Positions 22,801 to 34,800 of a stretch of 64,000 nt of DNA are shown piece after piece (the first letter of the stretch is position 1; every line of letters starts with the position of its first letter). The stretch is from assembly GCF_030463535.1 (NCBI RefSeq), contig NC_132892.1, positions 27,893,841 to 27,957,840 of the forward strand, read 5' to 3'. Source of the DNA: Salminus brasiliensis (taxonomy: Eukaryota; Chordata; Actinopteri; Characiformes; Bryconidae). Both the position numbers and the translations under genes were made by a program. The notes below the pieces were generated by a model. It was given only the letters and a program-made list of their open reading frames with translations, did no database searches and was not told the DNA's origin.

Positions 22801-25800
22801 ATTTCTATTAGTCCAATAATAATCTGGGGCAGTGGTGGCTTAGCGGTTAGAGCGCTATCGATAACAGGGTTGTGGGTTCGATTCCCGGGCTCGGCAAGCT
22901 GCTACTGTTGGGCCCTTGAGCAAGGCCCTTTACCCTCTCTGCTCCCCGGGTGCTGGAGTTGGCTGCCCACCGCTCTGGGTGTGTGTACTCACTGCCCCTA
23001 GTTCACTCGTGTGTGTGTGTTCACTACCACAGATGGGTTAAATGCGGAGGACACATTTCGCTGTACAGTGACAGATATGTGCACCTTTACCTTTACAATG
23101 AAATGGAGAATTTTCAGATTCAAAAATCCAAAAATGGCATAAATGTGATGATCTGCAAATGAACTCAGTTGTCATTGGCTGCTTTGTATTTTTGTATGTA
23201 TTTGTATTGTGAAATGTTCAAAATAGTAGTTTAAAATAGTTTCCTGGTGGCCAAAAACAGAACAACGTTTAACCATTTTGGAGTGTTCTGGGGTTGATAT
23301 CCATTGTGGATCGTCTTTCAGATTGATTAGCCGATCGCAGATACCAATCGATGGAAACGATTGAAAAACACTACATTAACCATTCAAGCCAAACTTTCCC
23401 ATAAATTGTCTCTCAAAATAAAATGTACTTTTTGGAATTTACCACATTTAAAATGCTGTCGAACTTAGAGCCCATGAATTACCGTACAAGCTGAACTGCA
23501 CTGTGGTGAAGGTGGTAAACTGTAGTAAAAAACTTTAAAAAGTTCTAAAAGAGGCGGAGGCTGGATTCACATGTATCAGAGGAGATACAATGCTCCTCCT
23601 AGTGTCGGGAGCATTGCTACTGCTAGAGAGAGTTACGAAAGGGTTGGTTAACTGGCAAAACCAAATTGGGAGATATAGGGAAAAAATATGACAAACATCT
23701 GACAAGACAAAAAAACGCCAATTTTGAAGCTCAGCAGTTTCTGAAGGAAATATCGGACCCGCAGCCAATGACTAAGGTTTCAATATACGTACAGGCATTG
23801 GAATATCTTTCATAGTCTTTACCTGTGGCTGCTGTTGCTGCTGAGCGTTCCTCCTGAACTGGGCCAACTGGGAGAGCAGCAGTTGCTGGTCCAGCATGTC
23901 CATCCGCTGTTGCCGTTGGATATCCAGCGTGGCCCCCATGCCCACCGGAGCCTCTGCCCGTGGTTCCGTGCCAGAGAACAGGGGCTCCAGGGTCAGAGAG
24001 CTGCAACGAGCCAGCCATCGGGGCATCTGGAGGAACCACTGCACCGCTAACGCGTTGCTATAGTACAGCAAGCCAGAGATCTAGAACACAGCAACATGCG
24101 ACACCATGGTAACATATCCAAAGGACTGATGGCTGAGTCGCCACGACGACACAAACACAAACATTAACAGAGGGGCAGAACCAATGACTGTATAGGTGGT
24201 TTTCTGTTTGACTGAGAAACAGCAGAGGTAACACATTTTTGAGGTGGATGAGTAAACAGAACTGCAGGTATGCAGAGCAGCTTGCAGAGGATTATTTGTG
24301 TTGCAGGAAATGTGAAGATGAGGGGTTTTTAGTTTTTAAACTCACCAGTCCACTAAGAGCAACGACCCACATGTAGGCACTAGAGGTCAACAACTGTGAG
24401 ACAGATAAATGGACATAATCAGACTGGGATGCTTATTCATTTCTGAAGAAAGTAAGACAGATATGATATTCAGAGCACTAAACAGTAATATTAGCATAAA
24501 CCCTAATAACATCTCCCTCACTGTGTTCACTAAAACATCTCCAAAGCTGATGGTAGCCTTTGTTACTTTGGTCCCAGCTCTCTGCAGGTCATTCATCAGG
24601 TCACTCCATGTAGTTCTGGGATTTTTGTTCACCGTTCTCATGATGATTTTGACCCCACGGGATGAGCTCTTGCGTGGGCGCCACATCGATTATCAATTTT
24701 CTTGTATGTCGTCCATTTTCTTACAATTGCTCCCACAGTTGATTTATTCACACCAACCTGCTTGCCTATTGGAGATTCACTATTCCCAGCCTAGTGCAGG
24801 TCTACAATGTTCTTCCTGGTGTCCTTCGACAGCTCTTTGGTCTTGGCCATGGCTAAGTTTGGAGTCTGACTGTTTGAGGCTGTGGACAGGTGTTATACAG
24901 ATAACGAGTTCAAACAGGTGCCATTAATACAGGTAACGAGTGGAGGACAGAAGAGCTTCTTAAAGATGTAGTCACAGGTCTGTGAGAGCCAGAAGGATGG
25001 CCGGTCTGGGTGACTATGCTGCGCTACACCAATAAGAGTCCTTGGGCAAGACTCCTAACACTACATTGGCCCGCCTCTGTAATACGACTAACCTTGTAAG
25101 TCGCTCTGGATAAGAGCGTCTGCTAAATGCTATATAAAGAAGTGTACCTATGATGAAAATTACAGACCTCTAAGTAGGAGAACTTGCACAATCAGTGGCT
25201 GACTAAATACTTTTTGGCCCCACTTTAAAGACCTATCTATCTGCATTTACCTACCTATCTATATCTACTCATCAATCTGAATCTATCTACCTATATCTAT
25301 ATCTACCCATCAATCTGTATCTATATCTATCCATCAATCTGTATCTATCTATCTAACTATCTGTATCTATCTCTACCCATCAATCTGTATCTATATCTAC
25401 CCATCAATCTGTATCTATATCTACCCATCAATCTGTATCTATCTATCTAACTATCTGTATCTATCTCTACCCATCAATCTGTATCTATATCTACCCATCA
25501 ATCTGTATCTATCTACCTAACTATATCTACCCATCAATCTGTATCTATCTACCTAACTATATCTACCCATCAATCTGTATCTATCTACCCATCAATCTGT
25601 ATCTATACCTACCTATATATCTGTATCTATCTACCTATCTATATCTACCCATCAATCTGTATCTATACCTACCTATCTATCTATCTGTATCTATCTACCT
25701 AACTATATCTACCCATCAATCTGTATCTATCTACCCATCAATCTGTATCTATACCTACCTATATATCTGTATCTATCTACCTATCTATATCTATCTATCT

Positions 25801-28800
25801 ATCTATCTAGCTATCTATCTATCTATCTGTATGCTACAGAGTAAACAGTTATGTGCACGGCTATGAAAGCTTCAACATTTCTTTACTAAAGCACTGATGG
25901 TTTAACATCTCACCACAAAGAGAACTGGTAAACCTCCAAACAGAAGATGGGGTTTGAGCAGCCAGGCCACAGCAGCTGACTTAGCACATAACGAAAGCTT
26001 TTATTCACAACACAGTTGCTGATGCTTTGATGCTTTGACACATCACAGCTCATACTCTGATCTCAGGATGTGTACAGATGTTGGGCAAAGTGTAATGGTG
26101 AAGACAACACCCTCCTTCAGTCACGCTAGATGTTTGTGGTGGACGTCCGTGCTGAAAGCACACCTTTATCTGTTTATCTGTAAGACATGTTTGTTCATAC
26201 AGACGCTGATTATCTTAGGCCACTTCAGTATGGACTTAAAGAGAAGCTGTCTAGAAAATGCTAATGGGGTCAACAGGTCAAACCCCCAGTGTCAGCCTGA
26301 GGGCCTGTGGAGCACAGAAACTGTTTTCTAGAGTGATAAAGCTCCACCCGGGACCTTGGGGATAAGTCTGGAGTCGAGTTCCAACATCACTACCTGACCT
26401 CACTAATGTTCTAGTGGTTGCACGCAATCAAACCCTACAGTAAATCCACAGTAGTAGAAGCTTTTACAGTAGGGTAGAAGACCAGCAAGCATCTGCACAC
26501 TTTTGGACATGTAGTGGACGACTCAGTTGTATTGAAAATGTAAATCAGGTTATACGTCAGCTCACCTGCAGGCCCACGATGTAGACGAGAGATTTGTTGG
26601 TGATGGAGATGTAGCCCAGTAGCTGAGTGACCTGAACACGAGGAATAGAATAGAAGAAAGGCACAAAGAGAGCAAAGACCGGACCTAACCTGGGAGAGAG
26701 AGAAAGAGAGAGAGAGGGGGCGTAAATGTATGATGTATACAGAGAGTTACATATCAAATGGGGGGGGGCATGCATGGTATATACAGAGAGAGACACATGA
26801 CCTGTAGAGAAAGGGACATTCAGAGACAGACATTTGTGATGCATTTGTGAGACTTTTGACTTTTAAACGGCTTCCATCAAAGCATAAAAAAAGAAAAGAA
26901 AAGAAAAGAAAAAGAAACCACTATAAAGCAAAAAACCTATCTTCAAAGAAAAAAGCCTCCTTGCTCGTCAGGTTCACAAACACCTCCAGACCCCACACCA
27001 CAAAAAAGAAACTGATATCATCTATCAGGTTGTAACCAGTGTAATCCAACTTCAGTCGTGTTAACACCATTCCCCGGACCATCAGAACCAGGTCAGTCCC
27101 CTGACGCCCCTTTATCTCGTTCCTCCTTGTACACCGTATTGGCAGTTTAGCTGCCCCGTACAGAACATTTGAGGGAACGACTTTTTCTTTTTGTGAAACA
27201 GAGTACTTTGGTCCATACTCAAACAAACTCTCACCCCAGCTCTTGGCTAGCTGTAAAATGGAAATCTGGACACTGTATAAAAATGTGGACCCCACAAAAA
27301 AAGGACACTCTTCCCCAGCTAAAGGATTAAGCTGTGCCATGTGTCTGATCTTAGCTATAATCCTGCATTGGAGATCTCCCACCCTCTTTCCAATGGCCCT
27401 TTTGTACAGGGATCGCCAACTACCTTTGTCCATCTAGTCTCGTTTAAATTCTTCAGGCTTTGGAAGTGTAGCGATTTAATGCAACTGGAATATAGAGCCT
27501 GTTTACTGAGACCACTGAAGTGTCAAAGTCCCAGCCCTACCGCTCTTCTCTAACCGCCAACTCCGGGAAAGCAATGGGGTCACTCCGGTGAGAATCAGCG
27601 GATGTCACATCCAGATATTCCATGTCAGAGGCACCCTGTGAAACCACACTCACTGACCGGAGGCCTATTATGGCCGCCAACTGCTCTGCTGTTATCCAGT
27701 CTGTGCCCCTCCTCAGATGACGGACCTTGCTGAGACCGGCCCACACCAGACCAGGTAGAGAGCTGCTCCCAGCACTGACACTACACCACACCACAAAAGA
27801 GGTGTACAGAGAGAGTGGGGTCGAGATGGCGAGAGAGAGAGAGAGAGAGAGACTGGGCGTACAGAGAGATTTGGGTCGAGATGGGTCGAGATGGGGAGAG
27901 AGAAAGAGAGAGAGACGGGATGTACAGAGAGAGTGGGGTTGAGATGAAGAGAGGGGTCAAGAAAGAGAGAGAGGAGGGGGTGTGCAGTTGGAGATAGAGG
28001 GGGTGTACAGAAAGAGTGGGGTTGAGATGGAGAGAGGGGTCAAGAAAGAGAGAGAGGAGGGGGTGTGCAGTTGGAGATAGAGGGGGTGTACAGAGAGAGT
28101 GGGGTCGAGATGGGGAGAGAGAAAGAGCGAGAGAGAGAGACGGGGTGTACAGAGAGAGTGGGGTCGAGATGGGGAGAGCGAGAGAGAGAGAGAGAGAGAG
28201 AGAGACGGGGTGTTCAGAGAGAGTGGGGTCGAGATGGGGAGAGCGAGGTCAAGAGAGGGGGGTGTACAGTTGGAGAAAGAGAGAGGGGGGTGTACAGTTG
28301 GAGAAAGAGAGAGGGGGGTGTACAGCTGGAGAAAGAGAGAGGGGGGTATACAGAGAGGGACGTCAAGAAATAAAGAGGGGGGGGGGGTTTGAAATGGATA
28401 GAAAGCGAGACAGATGTACAGGAACGGTCGTAGAGAACTGAGAAACTGCCAGCCGCTCTATCAGCCGTTCTCTTCGCAGCTAAAAATTGAAACAGATCAA
28501 AGAAACCTCAGGATGAGAAGTGCGGCCACACCTAGTCGGAGGAGTGTGTACGAGGAGGAGGTTGCTTGTGTTTATGACGGCTCAGCCCCATGTTGACCTT
28601 TCTGAAATACACATGCGCTCGTCTAGCCTACGCAAGCTCATGCTGGTAGGTGTGAAATTCACAGCCCCACTCCTGCACTTACTTGTTAAACGGCAAACTG
28701 TGCAAGCGCATGCCACTGTAGATCTCTCTCACACACACACACACACACACACCAGACAGATGCACTTACACTTCATGCTGGCAGCGAAAGGAGAACTTGT

Positions 28801-31800
28801 GGTTTGAAAGCAGTTAGCAGGTGATTGTCTCCAAAACACAAAAGCAGTTTAACTGTAATTGGTGTAAATAGTCGGTCAGCGCCCTTAATGGCCTCCTAAC
28901 TCACCTCCTATACCCTGTAAACACACTCCAGCTTAAGGTTCCCTAGAATGGAGAACTGCATTTTCAGTTCATGGAACTGACCATAGAAATTCTGCAGAAC
29001 CAGGAGCTGGATAACAGGGCAATTCCAAACCCCCCAAACTGTTACATCACAGTCTAGCCTCGTTTTATTTACACCCCCAAAATTGACATAAATTCTAACC
29101 AACACTGGAGGAAAAATTAAACACCATGGCGACTTCAGGAGAATACAGTGGTGTTGAGACTGGAAAGCAGCTCATCACCCCACACTTTGCTAGTTATGGA
29201 AATACGGGTTGCGACGTGCACCAGGCCTCATAAGCCTTTACCATCTCTTCTCTCCATTCGCCCACTTGTCAAACTAGACAACCTCAACCTGAATCCAAAA
29301 CCCTACCACAGCACAGCATGGGGTCGTCCCCCCTACCACAACAGGTTGCTTTAAAGCTCACAAATGTTTAAAACTACTACCACTAACAGTGCAAGTGAAC
29401 GGCTGACTCCGGCTGCGGCGCGTGACCAATATTGTAGCAAAGTGTTGCACCAACAGACGGCTGGATGAGGGGATTTTTTTTTTTTTTAATCATATGCCAC
29501 AGGGTCTGGTGATGAAATCTCTACGTGTTGCAAAACGCAGCAACAAGATGAGGAACTCTCTCTACTAATGGCAGGTTCAGAGAGAGTGATCATATGTAGC
29601 GTAAAGCGTTTTCAGCGTTTATGTAGGTTTGTTAGCTCTTACCTAAAGTGCATAAAATCAAACAGCTGATCCATGACCAGTTCTTTCAAGTCATATCTCG
29701 GCCCGAATTCCAGTCCAGGGATCGGTTTAGGCCCGGGACATATATACTGTACATGCTGTACACAGGCCCTGGTTTAAATGTACATGATTGTGCTGGCCAG
29801 CGGTGAACTTGATTGTTGAACTGAAGAGTTGTCATGCTTGGCGTATTTGTAAGAAAACAGAAGTGTGAACTCTGGTTAAAGCTGTGGTCGGGATAGGGGT
29901 AAACACTTAAAAACAATTCCTAAAGACTTGCTCGGTTCCGACAATGAATCTTTTCAACAGGCAAAGAATCATTAAGGCGTCTGAGCCGGTTCGATGAGGT
30001 GTCTTTAGTAAAGAACTCTTGGAGAACCCTTTGCTCACAGTGGGGGAGACTGATCCTCAAGAGAGGTACACTATGTCCAAATGTTTGTGGACACCCCTTC
30101 TAATGAATGCATTCAGCTTTTAACTTTAAGTTGTACCCATTGCTGACAAAGCTGTGCAAATGCACACACATAGCTTGTCCAGTCCCTGTAGAGAAGTGCT
30201 GCCAATAGAATGGGACATTCTGTAGCAGATGAACATGAACCCACTGGCACTGTGGGCTAGAGGGGTATAAAGCCCCCCAGAATTGAGCTGTGGAGCAGTG
30301 GAAGATCTGTGTTCTCTGGAATGCTGGACGGTGGTGCTCCATCCAGTACTTTTGGGATGTGCCGGGGAGTTGGGGATGAGGTGAGGTGCTGATCATCCAA
30401 GACCCATTGAGTTAATCTGTACTCCTGAAAATACTAGTGCCCCCTACTGGGTCGACAGGAAACAGAGTAAACAAAAATAAAAGTTTTGGTTCAGGGCCTG
30501 TCTTGTTCATATGCACTAAAATTGACAAATATATTGGGACACCTACTCATTCATTGTTTCTTCCTAAATCTAGGGTATTAAAAAAAAATAATAATAAATA
30601 AAAAAATTCCTGTATAGTTCCTGTATAGCATCCTGTATAGCAGCATGGCCGGCAGCCCCCGCCGGGTACTTCAGCACAAAGGCGGGAATGGGTCCATCTA
30701 CTGCAGCAAGAGGCCCACCGGGAGGACCGGCAGCGGCAGCCTCATCCAGAGCTTGGCTGGTTTGAATGGTGCACAGAGGGGTGGACTGCACTCACGCCGG
30801 CCCAGACTACTGCTGCTGTTGCGTTTTCCCAGAAGAGGCGGAGGACCTCCTGCGGAGCCTCCACGGTGCTAACAGAAGAGTCTCCAGGGCCGCCATCGTC
30901 ATGAACTCATCCGGACTGTGCAACCCCTGTCTCCCTCACCTTCTGCTCCAGACACCGGGAAACTAGTCTAATGAGCCCAGGCTGTGGCACAAAAGGGCCC
31001 GCAGTTCGGAAATTCTGCACGTGTGTTGAGACTGCTGGAGTGATGTTTTGTTGAAGTTTTCGGTTGGGTGTGGTGGAGGGCGAGGGAAATAAAGGTTGGT
31101 GAGTCACCTGAGCCCTGTGTTTGTATTGTCTCTGAGCTTCGCTGCCTACCAGGTCACTGTGGCCCTTTCCCCAGGTGCGCGTCACAACTGCTTTTATTGG
31201 CGGAACTGTCTCTACTGACCAGGTAAAAAGAGCTAAAAGTACTGGATAAAGCTCTATCCATCATCACAGAGAACACAGTAGTCCACACTGCTCCACAGCT
31301 CAATACCCCTCTAGCTCACACCTGGCATTAGGCAGCATGGAGCCAAGAGGTTCATGTTTATCTGTACTAGATAGGCCTATACTATTAGCAGGACTTCTCT
31401 ACAGGGACTAGGTAAGCTGTGTGTGTCAGAGTGGAACTTCAAGTAGCCGAAGCCCATTTATTAGAAGGGCTGTCCACAAACTTTAGACATAAAATTTGGA
31501 CATACAGTGTTTACTGCTACATAAAATAAGCGTCTCACTCGCTGAGCAGCCCATTCTGATTTGGTCTACTGGCTTTGTTGAATTTCAGTTTACTGTTTTG
31601 AACCATGATTTCAATGGTCACATCTCTCTTACGATAGATTTGGACAAGGGGAGCAAATCAGAGTGGCAGAGTGGAACCAAAACTAATGCTCGTGATGCTC
31701 AAGTTTCCACTTGCGTAATAGACTATAATATGACGTTACAATATCAGCATATTTTCCACTAATGACCCTCACCCATTCATGCTTGGCCAGTACGAAGTTT

Positions 31801-34800
31801 CACTGAGCACTAATGCGGACCGAGGAGGAGTTGGAAAGGTGGAAAAAGAAAAAAACATTAAGTTCAGTTTCATGTCAAAGCGTCTGAGGATGGAGTTTCG
31901 CTTCTCCCCCAGGCTCACAGAATGGGAGGGGAAAAAGAGAGAGAGATAAAAGAGAGAAGAAAAAATGAAGAAGAAAGGAAGTGATGAAGCTTAGCAGTTT
32001 CACACTTCCGCATTTCAATTTTGAACAGAAAAGAAGAAGGAAAAAAAAAGAGAGAGAGGTGTGTGTGTGTGTGTTTGGGGGGGCTGTGTTTGCCGAATGA
32101 GTAACCAAGTGTTCGACCAGGTAAGTCAGTTGCGTCTCAGCCTTGTGGTGAGTAAACAGAATTGCTGATTTTTTGCTTTTTATGATATGGCTGTTGCAAA
32201 AAGCTGCTGTGTGTAAAATCTGAGCATCCTAATGAATTCGTAAAGCAGCTGAAATGGTCCCAGAGTGATGGACAGAGACAAATTGGGTGTAGTTTCATCC
32301 AACTATCTAAACCTTCTAATAATAATGGGCATTAGTAATGATAACGGACATTACTGGACATAACCATCGACGTGATTAACTTACAAACAAACCAAAAACT
32401 GAGGCAAGAATAGTTTATTTTGACCAAAAGCAGAACTGAATTTAGCAGAATTTTAGTTAGAAATCCAAGACACGTTTTTAAGAACTTGTTTCTATAAATT
32501 AGTGACTGAAGTTTGAAAGAAACACATTTGCATAATAAATCATTTCAGAAGTATTGGGAGTCTAACAAATTTCTTGTCAAGCTGCTGTTGTACAAAAAAA
32601 ATCAGTGCTTACTGTGCTTGAAGAACGTCAATCTGCTCATACTTCATGTAGTTGTTGCATGTTGCATGCGTGTGACCACGAGGCTGTCGTCAAGGTTTAG
32701 AAAGTCTGAGCAAAATATTACGCTTGGGCAATAATATACATTTAAAAATGCCTGTCATCTGCAGGATTATCACAATAAAGAATATCACTGTAAACCAAAT
32801 GAACCAGTTACGGAGTATAACTCTGTATTTAACTTGGTCAATAATGCAATATCTTGCCTATGAATGTATTACAGGATACTGACTGTAATACTGACTTAAC
32901 GTAATGCCAGTTTTACCAATAATGTAGCATCTGACATTTAATGGTGGTTATAGTTTAAATAAATATTATCATGTTGATCATGTGTAATAGCTTATTATAT
33001 CATATTAATGGGTTTTATATCGTTACACAAATGTTATTGCACTTCTGGGATTACTACATTATTGAGAAATTGTTACAATCAGACGTTTTACATCTATATT
33101 CACGTTTTATAGTACAATCCTGACAGTAACGTACTTACCATATACTGTACATCAACTGAGAGTTACTCACATTACTGAGTCATTTATAGTGATCGTTACT
33201 TCTGAGAGCATGAACACTGTTCATTTCTACCTTTGGTTGGTTGGCAACCAAAAGATTGCGTAACTGGCATGTTGACGCCTTTCTTCTAGACCTCAAACTT
33301 TCAGAGAGAGTATAAAAGGTCTCGGTATTATTAGTGTGACCCAGCAAGCATTGCCAGCCTGAAAACCTATGTTACATCTTTCCAAGAGGTGTTTCGAGCA
33401 TGTATCTGAGGATTTCCTGTAGTTGGTGGCCTGTAAGTTAGTACGGCCTTTTCAAATCTTTACAATTTTGCACAATTAACCATAGTTCACAATAAGAAAA
33501 AGGGAATTTATTTCTGTATTATTTAGTAATATTTGATAAGGTCACAAATTAGCCCCAAAGTTATTTGTATTTCAGTAAACAATAACAAAGCAACCTAATT
33601 ATTTTAGTATAGTAACTAAATGTTTTTTTTTTCTTAAAAGCTAAGAGGAATATTCTATACACTCACCAGTAAACTTCATACCAAACATTGTTTACACTAA
33701 TAGTTATCATATATATAGTTTATTATATATTTCGAGCCATTCGTTCCATGATGAGTGTTTCTTTTGCTTTGATCAGATGTTACTCTGAGGTGTGTGTATG
33801 TCATCACTCTGGGGCTTTACCTTTCAGCAGGCTGATAGTCATCGTTTTGGCCTTTAGGAGGTGTTTTTCCCCACACTCAGCTGTGCGAGCTGTCCCCCTC
33901 AGTCACCTTGTTGCCCACTGTAATTCAGGCTCACACTTCTTTCTTTTCAAGATGGTCTAGGCTATTACTTCATCTGCTGTGTGGTGCTGGTCCAAATTCT
34001 ATCAGCATCAACACCATAGCAGTACGGAGCAGTACGTTCGCTATAGCTGTGGTGTTGGAAGCTAGTTAGATAAACTAGTGGAATTGGGGTAGGCGACATG
34101 TGGCTACACATCAGTTCATGCATACTGTGAGAAACTCAGTTGGTGTACAGTATATGGTTATTACATTACTGTAAGGAACATAGTATAAATTGTGAAACTT
34201 ACCATTGCATTAATTTCTCAATAATGTAGTAATCCCAGAAGTGCAACAACAATTGTGTAATGGAATAAACCCCATTAACAAGCTAATAAGATAATATTTA
34301 CTTAAAATATAACTACCATTCTTTTCAAGGTATTTCAGGCTATTACTTTATCTCCTGTGTGGCACTGGTCTGAGTTCTATCAGCACTCAAACTGCTTGAA
34401 CTGATTTTACAGGGCACTATCTAGTCAACACATCTGTTCATGCATACCGGCAGACGCAATTTAATTGGGTTGATGAAACGGCTGAGCGCTGGACAACATC
34501 TAAAAGAACTTTGGTATTTTAGTACATTCTAGAGACAGCCACAGCCCATAGTGGTGGACATGATCACTGGTATAAATATTAAGTGAATATCAGCATATGC
34601 AACAAATTTAGTCTGAAACAGCACACACTCACATTGTTAGATGTGTGTTCCTTCCTGTCGGTTAATGCACTGCTGACAGACTGAACATTGTGTCCTACTT
34701 TTAGATGCCCATTTGAGCAAGGAGGTTCAATAGAAAACAGCTTGTTTGAACACAAAAACAGATATTGGCATCCATTAATACTCCAGATTCCAAAAGTCAA

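Larger units (their letters stand above)
14512..23822. other. ubac2 intron 7 (9.3 kb)
   Basis: Repeat-rich, with separate entries for the main insertions. Stretches with no recognised content are about 14520-15525, 17240-17890, 18770-19380, 19600-20980 (AT-rich with T runs after 20830), 21330-21950 and 23110-23540. No exon was seen. Confidence 0.6.

Noticed and set aside
22826..22898. Possible tRNA gene (A and B box visible)
   Set aside because: It is the head of a SINE; the cloverleaf does not close and other copies share the full SINE body.
24409..24927. 172-codon plus-strand frame
   Set aside because: It is the antisense shadow of the Tc1 transposase relic on the minus strand.
27815..28441. 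Arg/Glu/Gly-rich open frames
   Set aside because: All are translations of a GA-rich satellite in several overlapping frames.
30570..30791. Ala/Gly/Pro-rich minus-strand frame in the GC-rich block as a gene
   Set aside because: Short, with stops on either side and no family match; reported only as an unexplained GC-rich block.
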